This document shows, piece after piece, positions 62,684 through 64,000 of a DNA stretch of 64,000 nt (position 1 is its first letter; every line of letters starts with the position of its first letter). A program made the position numbers and the translations under genes. The notes beneath the pieces are model-generated. The model ran no database searches, was not told the origin of the DNA, and saw nothing but the letters and a program-made list of their open reading frames with translations. The stretch spans positions 186,001 to 250,000 of the forward strand of contig JANZNS010000004.1 of the NCBI GenBank assembly GCA_025153445.1, read 5' to 3'. The DNA is from Marinobacter sp. BGYM27. GTDB lineage: Bacteria; Pseudomonadota; Gammaproteobacteria; Pseudomonadales; Oleiphilaceae.

Positions 62684-63307
62684 TCAGAACCGGAATTGAG
62701 GCCCTACTGACAGGATGTGCAAATCTGTTTCACCCGTGGTTTCATCATCTCCGATATCGGGGATGAAATCCCAATCCAGTCGCACTGAAACATTATCAGT
62801 CACGTTGTAAAGGGCGCCCAGACCGGTGCGAAAACTGACACCACTTTCTTCTTCATCACCGACGATCACCATCCCGGAACCACTGATATAGCCTTTTGAA
62901 TCATAGTTCCAGGCCACGATCCCTGCCTTGGCAAACAGCCGGAAGTCGTTATCCCGCGAAGTACCGAACAGCATTGTGCCGTCAAAGGCCTGATAACCAC
63001 TGGCAAGGGATGCAGACGCTCCGAAGGCCGAGCCTGACGCTTCAACGTCATCGACGAAGGTAAACCCTACTTCGCCACCAATATATTCGCTGAACGATGC
63101 ACCGAAGTAGGCGCGCACTGCCAGCGACTTGTCGTCACAGCTAAGTGGCTCAAGATCGTCGCAAAAGTCGGTGACAATTGATTGGCCTACCGATACCCCG
63201 GCATAAGGCATGGCTTTTGACTTGGCTTCGTCAGCCTGGGCTGTCGTCATAAAAGCCAGGCTACCTAGAACCAGACCACTCGCGCGCAGCATTTTTCTTC
63301 CTGTCAT
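62684..63307 (-). CDS. Outer-membrane beta-barrel protein
   Basis: A 207-residue exported protein: signal peptide to about residue 25 (TAQA), then alternating beta-strands typical of an eight-strand OmpA-like/OmpW-like barrel, such as YAGVSVGQSIV near 35 and SVRLDWDFIPDIG near 175. The last residues are QFRF, with the C-terminal Phe that directs barrel assembly. Two Cys (CDDLEPLSC, near 49-57) may form a loop disulfide. AAGGAT precedes the ATG. The closest general match is the OMP_b-brl (porin-like, virulence-related) family; function unknown. Confidence 0.82.
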   Translation of the reverse strand: MTGRKMLRASGLVLGSLAFMTTAQADEAKSKAMPYAGVSVGQSIVTDFCDDLEPLSCDDKSLAVRAYFGASFSEYIGGEVGFTFVDDVEASGSAFGASASLASGYQAFDGTMLFGTSRDNDFRLFAKAGIVAWNYDSKGYISGSGMVIVGDEEESGVSFRTGLGALYNVTDNVSVRLDWDFIPDIGDDETTGETDLHILSVGPQFRF

Positions 63308-63428
63308 GGGAATCCTTTTTTATGTGTGGTGCTATATCGCAACCTGATCATTCAGGGAGGCGATATTTTAGCGGGTTGCCAAGGTCGAGGCTTCCACACT
63401 GACAGGGAAAAATGTAAAAACCTGTAAT

Positions 63429-64000
63429 TTATTCAGCAACATGCACCGCTGCAGGACTCGTCACCCGAACAGTCCACAGACTGGCCTCCCTAGCCCGCAT
63501 CCGGCGTGTGGCGCTGGAGTCCGGAGCGCAACACATCAGCAGCGTATGCCCATCGGGGCCACCCAGCATGCAGGCGAATACGCCCAGGCCAGCCGGTGCC
63601 TTAATCTCGGCTGTAATCCCGCCGCCTTCGGCAACGCGAATACAACGCTGATTAAAGGCGTCAGCGATCCAGATCTGGCCATCACGATCCAAACAGCAAC
63701 CATCAGGCCCGACCGCAAGCTGCTTCAACAGTTCGGCCCGCGGGCCGGGTTCAGGCTTGTCACCGAATGCGGCCCAGTCCCGGCGCTCCGTCAGTTCGCC
63801 ATTTTCAGCGATCGTAAATGCAGTCATCCGGTTGCCAAAGGTCTCACCAACGACCAGGGTGCTGGCATCGGGCAGAATCACCATACCGTTCGGAAAAGCG
63901 AGGTCTTCTGCAGCGAGTGAGACATTGCCTTCGGGATCCAGGTGCACCAGTGCAGCCGGACGCATTTCCTCACCACCCATCAGATCAAACCCGAAGTTGC
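63429..64000 (-). CDS. SMP-30/gluconolactonase-family protein, C-terminal part
   Basis: The frame enters from the right edge (NFGFDL upstream of the first Met in view) and ends at 63429, so about 190 C-terminal residues are present. Beta-propeller repeats of the SMP-30/regucalcin family are clear: PEGNVSLAAEDLAFPNGMV, LVVGETFGNRMTAF and VGPDGCCLDRDGQIWIADAFNQRCIRV. FACMLGGPDGHTLLMCCAP lies near the end. These include metal-ligand Asn and Asp positions of lactonases. Likely a sugar or other lactone hydrolase; the neighbours outside the window would help decide. Confidence 0.9.
   Translation of the reverse strand, partial: NFGFDLMGGEEMRPAALVHLDPEGNVSLAAEDLAFPNGMVILPDASTLVVGETFGNRMTAFTIAENGELTERRDWAAFGDKPEPGPRAELLKQLAVGPDGCCLDRDGQIWIADAFNQRCIRVAEGGGITAEIKAPAGLGVFACMLGGPDGHTLLMCCAPDSSATRRMRAREASLWTVRVTSPAAVHVAE

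Overview
The window reads as chromosomal DNA of a heterotrophic, probably aquatic gammaproteobacterium. The evidence is a monomeric NADP isocitrate dehydrogenase, two DUF1127 proteins, a CcoM-like cbb3 oxidase peptide, a PEP-CTERM protein, a TRAP transporter and gene dress close to Marinobacter/Oceanospirillales-type genomes. Genus cannot be fixed from the sequence alone. Most of the window is GC-rich and densely coding. The block at about 9.3-14.7 kb is clearly more AT-rich. I saw no rRNA, tRNA, CRISPR array or insertion sequence.

Layout. 1-9.2 kb: a truncated CHASE-domain sensor, a META-domain lipoprotein, isocitrate dehydrogenase, an Hpt-REC-REC signalling protein, an SDR/TetR pair, a LysR regulator and several small proteins. 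9.3-14.7 kb: an array of minus-strand genes separated by attC-like sites with no integrase in view (a CALIN). Its cassettes encode a PARIS-like AriA/AriB anti-phage pair, a DUF2971 protein, a HEPN-like protein, a small membrane protein and unknowns. 14.9-25.2 kb: glycolate oxidase glcDEF, glcG, a TakP-type TRAP transporter, a BASS transporter and a HAD phosphatase-like gene. 25.2-29.5 kb: an MltF-like transglycosylase, a PEP-CTERM protein, a DUF3750 protein and a second DUF1127 protein.

29.5-54.4 kb is a large purine and ureide catabolism region. The pathway is complete from guanine to glyoxylate and urea: GuaD (guanine to xanthine), XdhABC (to urate), PuuD (membrane urate oxidase with cytochrome c), UraH and UraD (to allantoin), PuuE (to allantoate), Alc (to ureidoglycolate) and AllA (to glyoxylate). 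Uptake is by a Tsx-like porin, a BMP-type ABC transporter (binding protein at 53.3 kb, the rest at 36.9-40.5 kb) and an extra NMT1-type binding protein. Two further amidohydrolase deaminases and two isopenicillin-N-synthase-like dioxygenases accompany the pathway and are not explained by it. Glyoxylate links this region to the glycolate cluster.

Regulation is unusually legible. I find -24/-12 (sigma-54) promoter matches in front of five transcription units of the purine region, including a divergent pair between the ABC and xdh operons. There are also RutR-like TGACCA/TGGTCA operator matches, and a RutR-like TetR gene heads the ureide operon. The NMT1-type binding protein has a long, hairpin-rich leader.

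54.7-64 kb: a Cache-domain chemoreceptor, a MscS-type channel, a two-helix potassium channel, a CDF transporter, a CcoM-like peptide behind two tandem FNR/Anr boxes, a DTW-domain protein, a RetSat-like FAD oxidoreductase, an outer-membrane beta-barrel protein and a truncated SMP-30/gluconolactonase.
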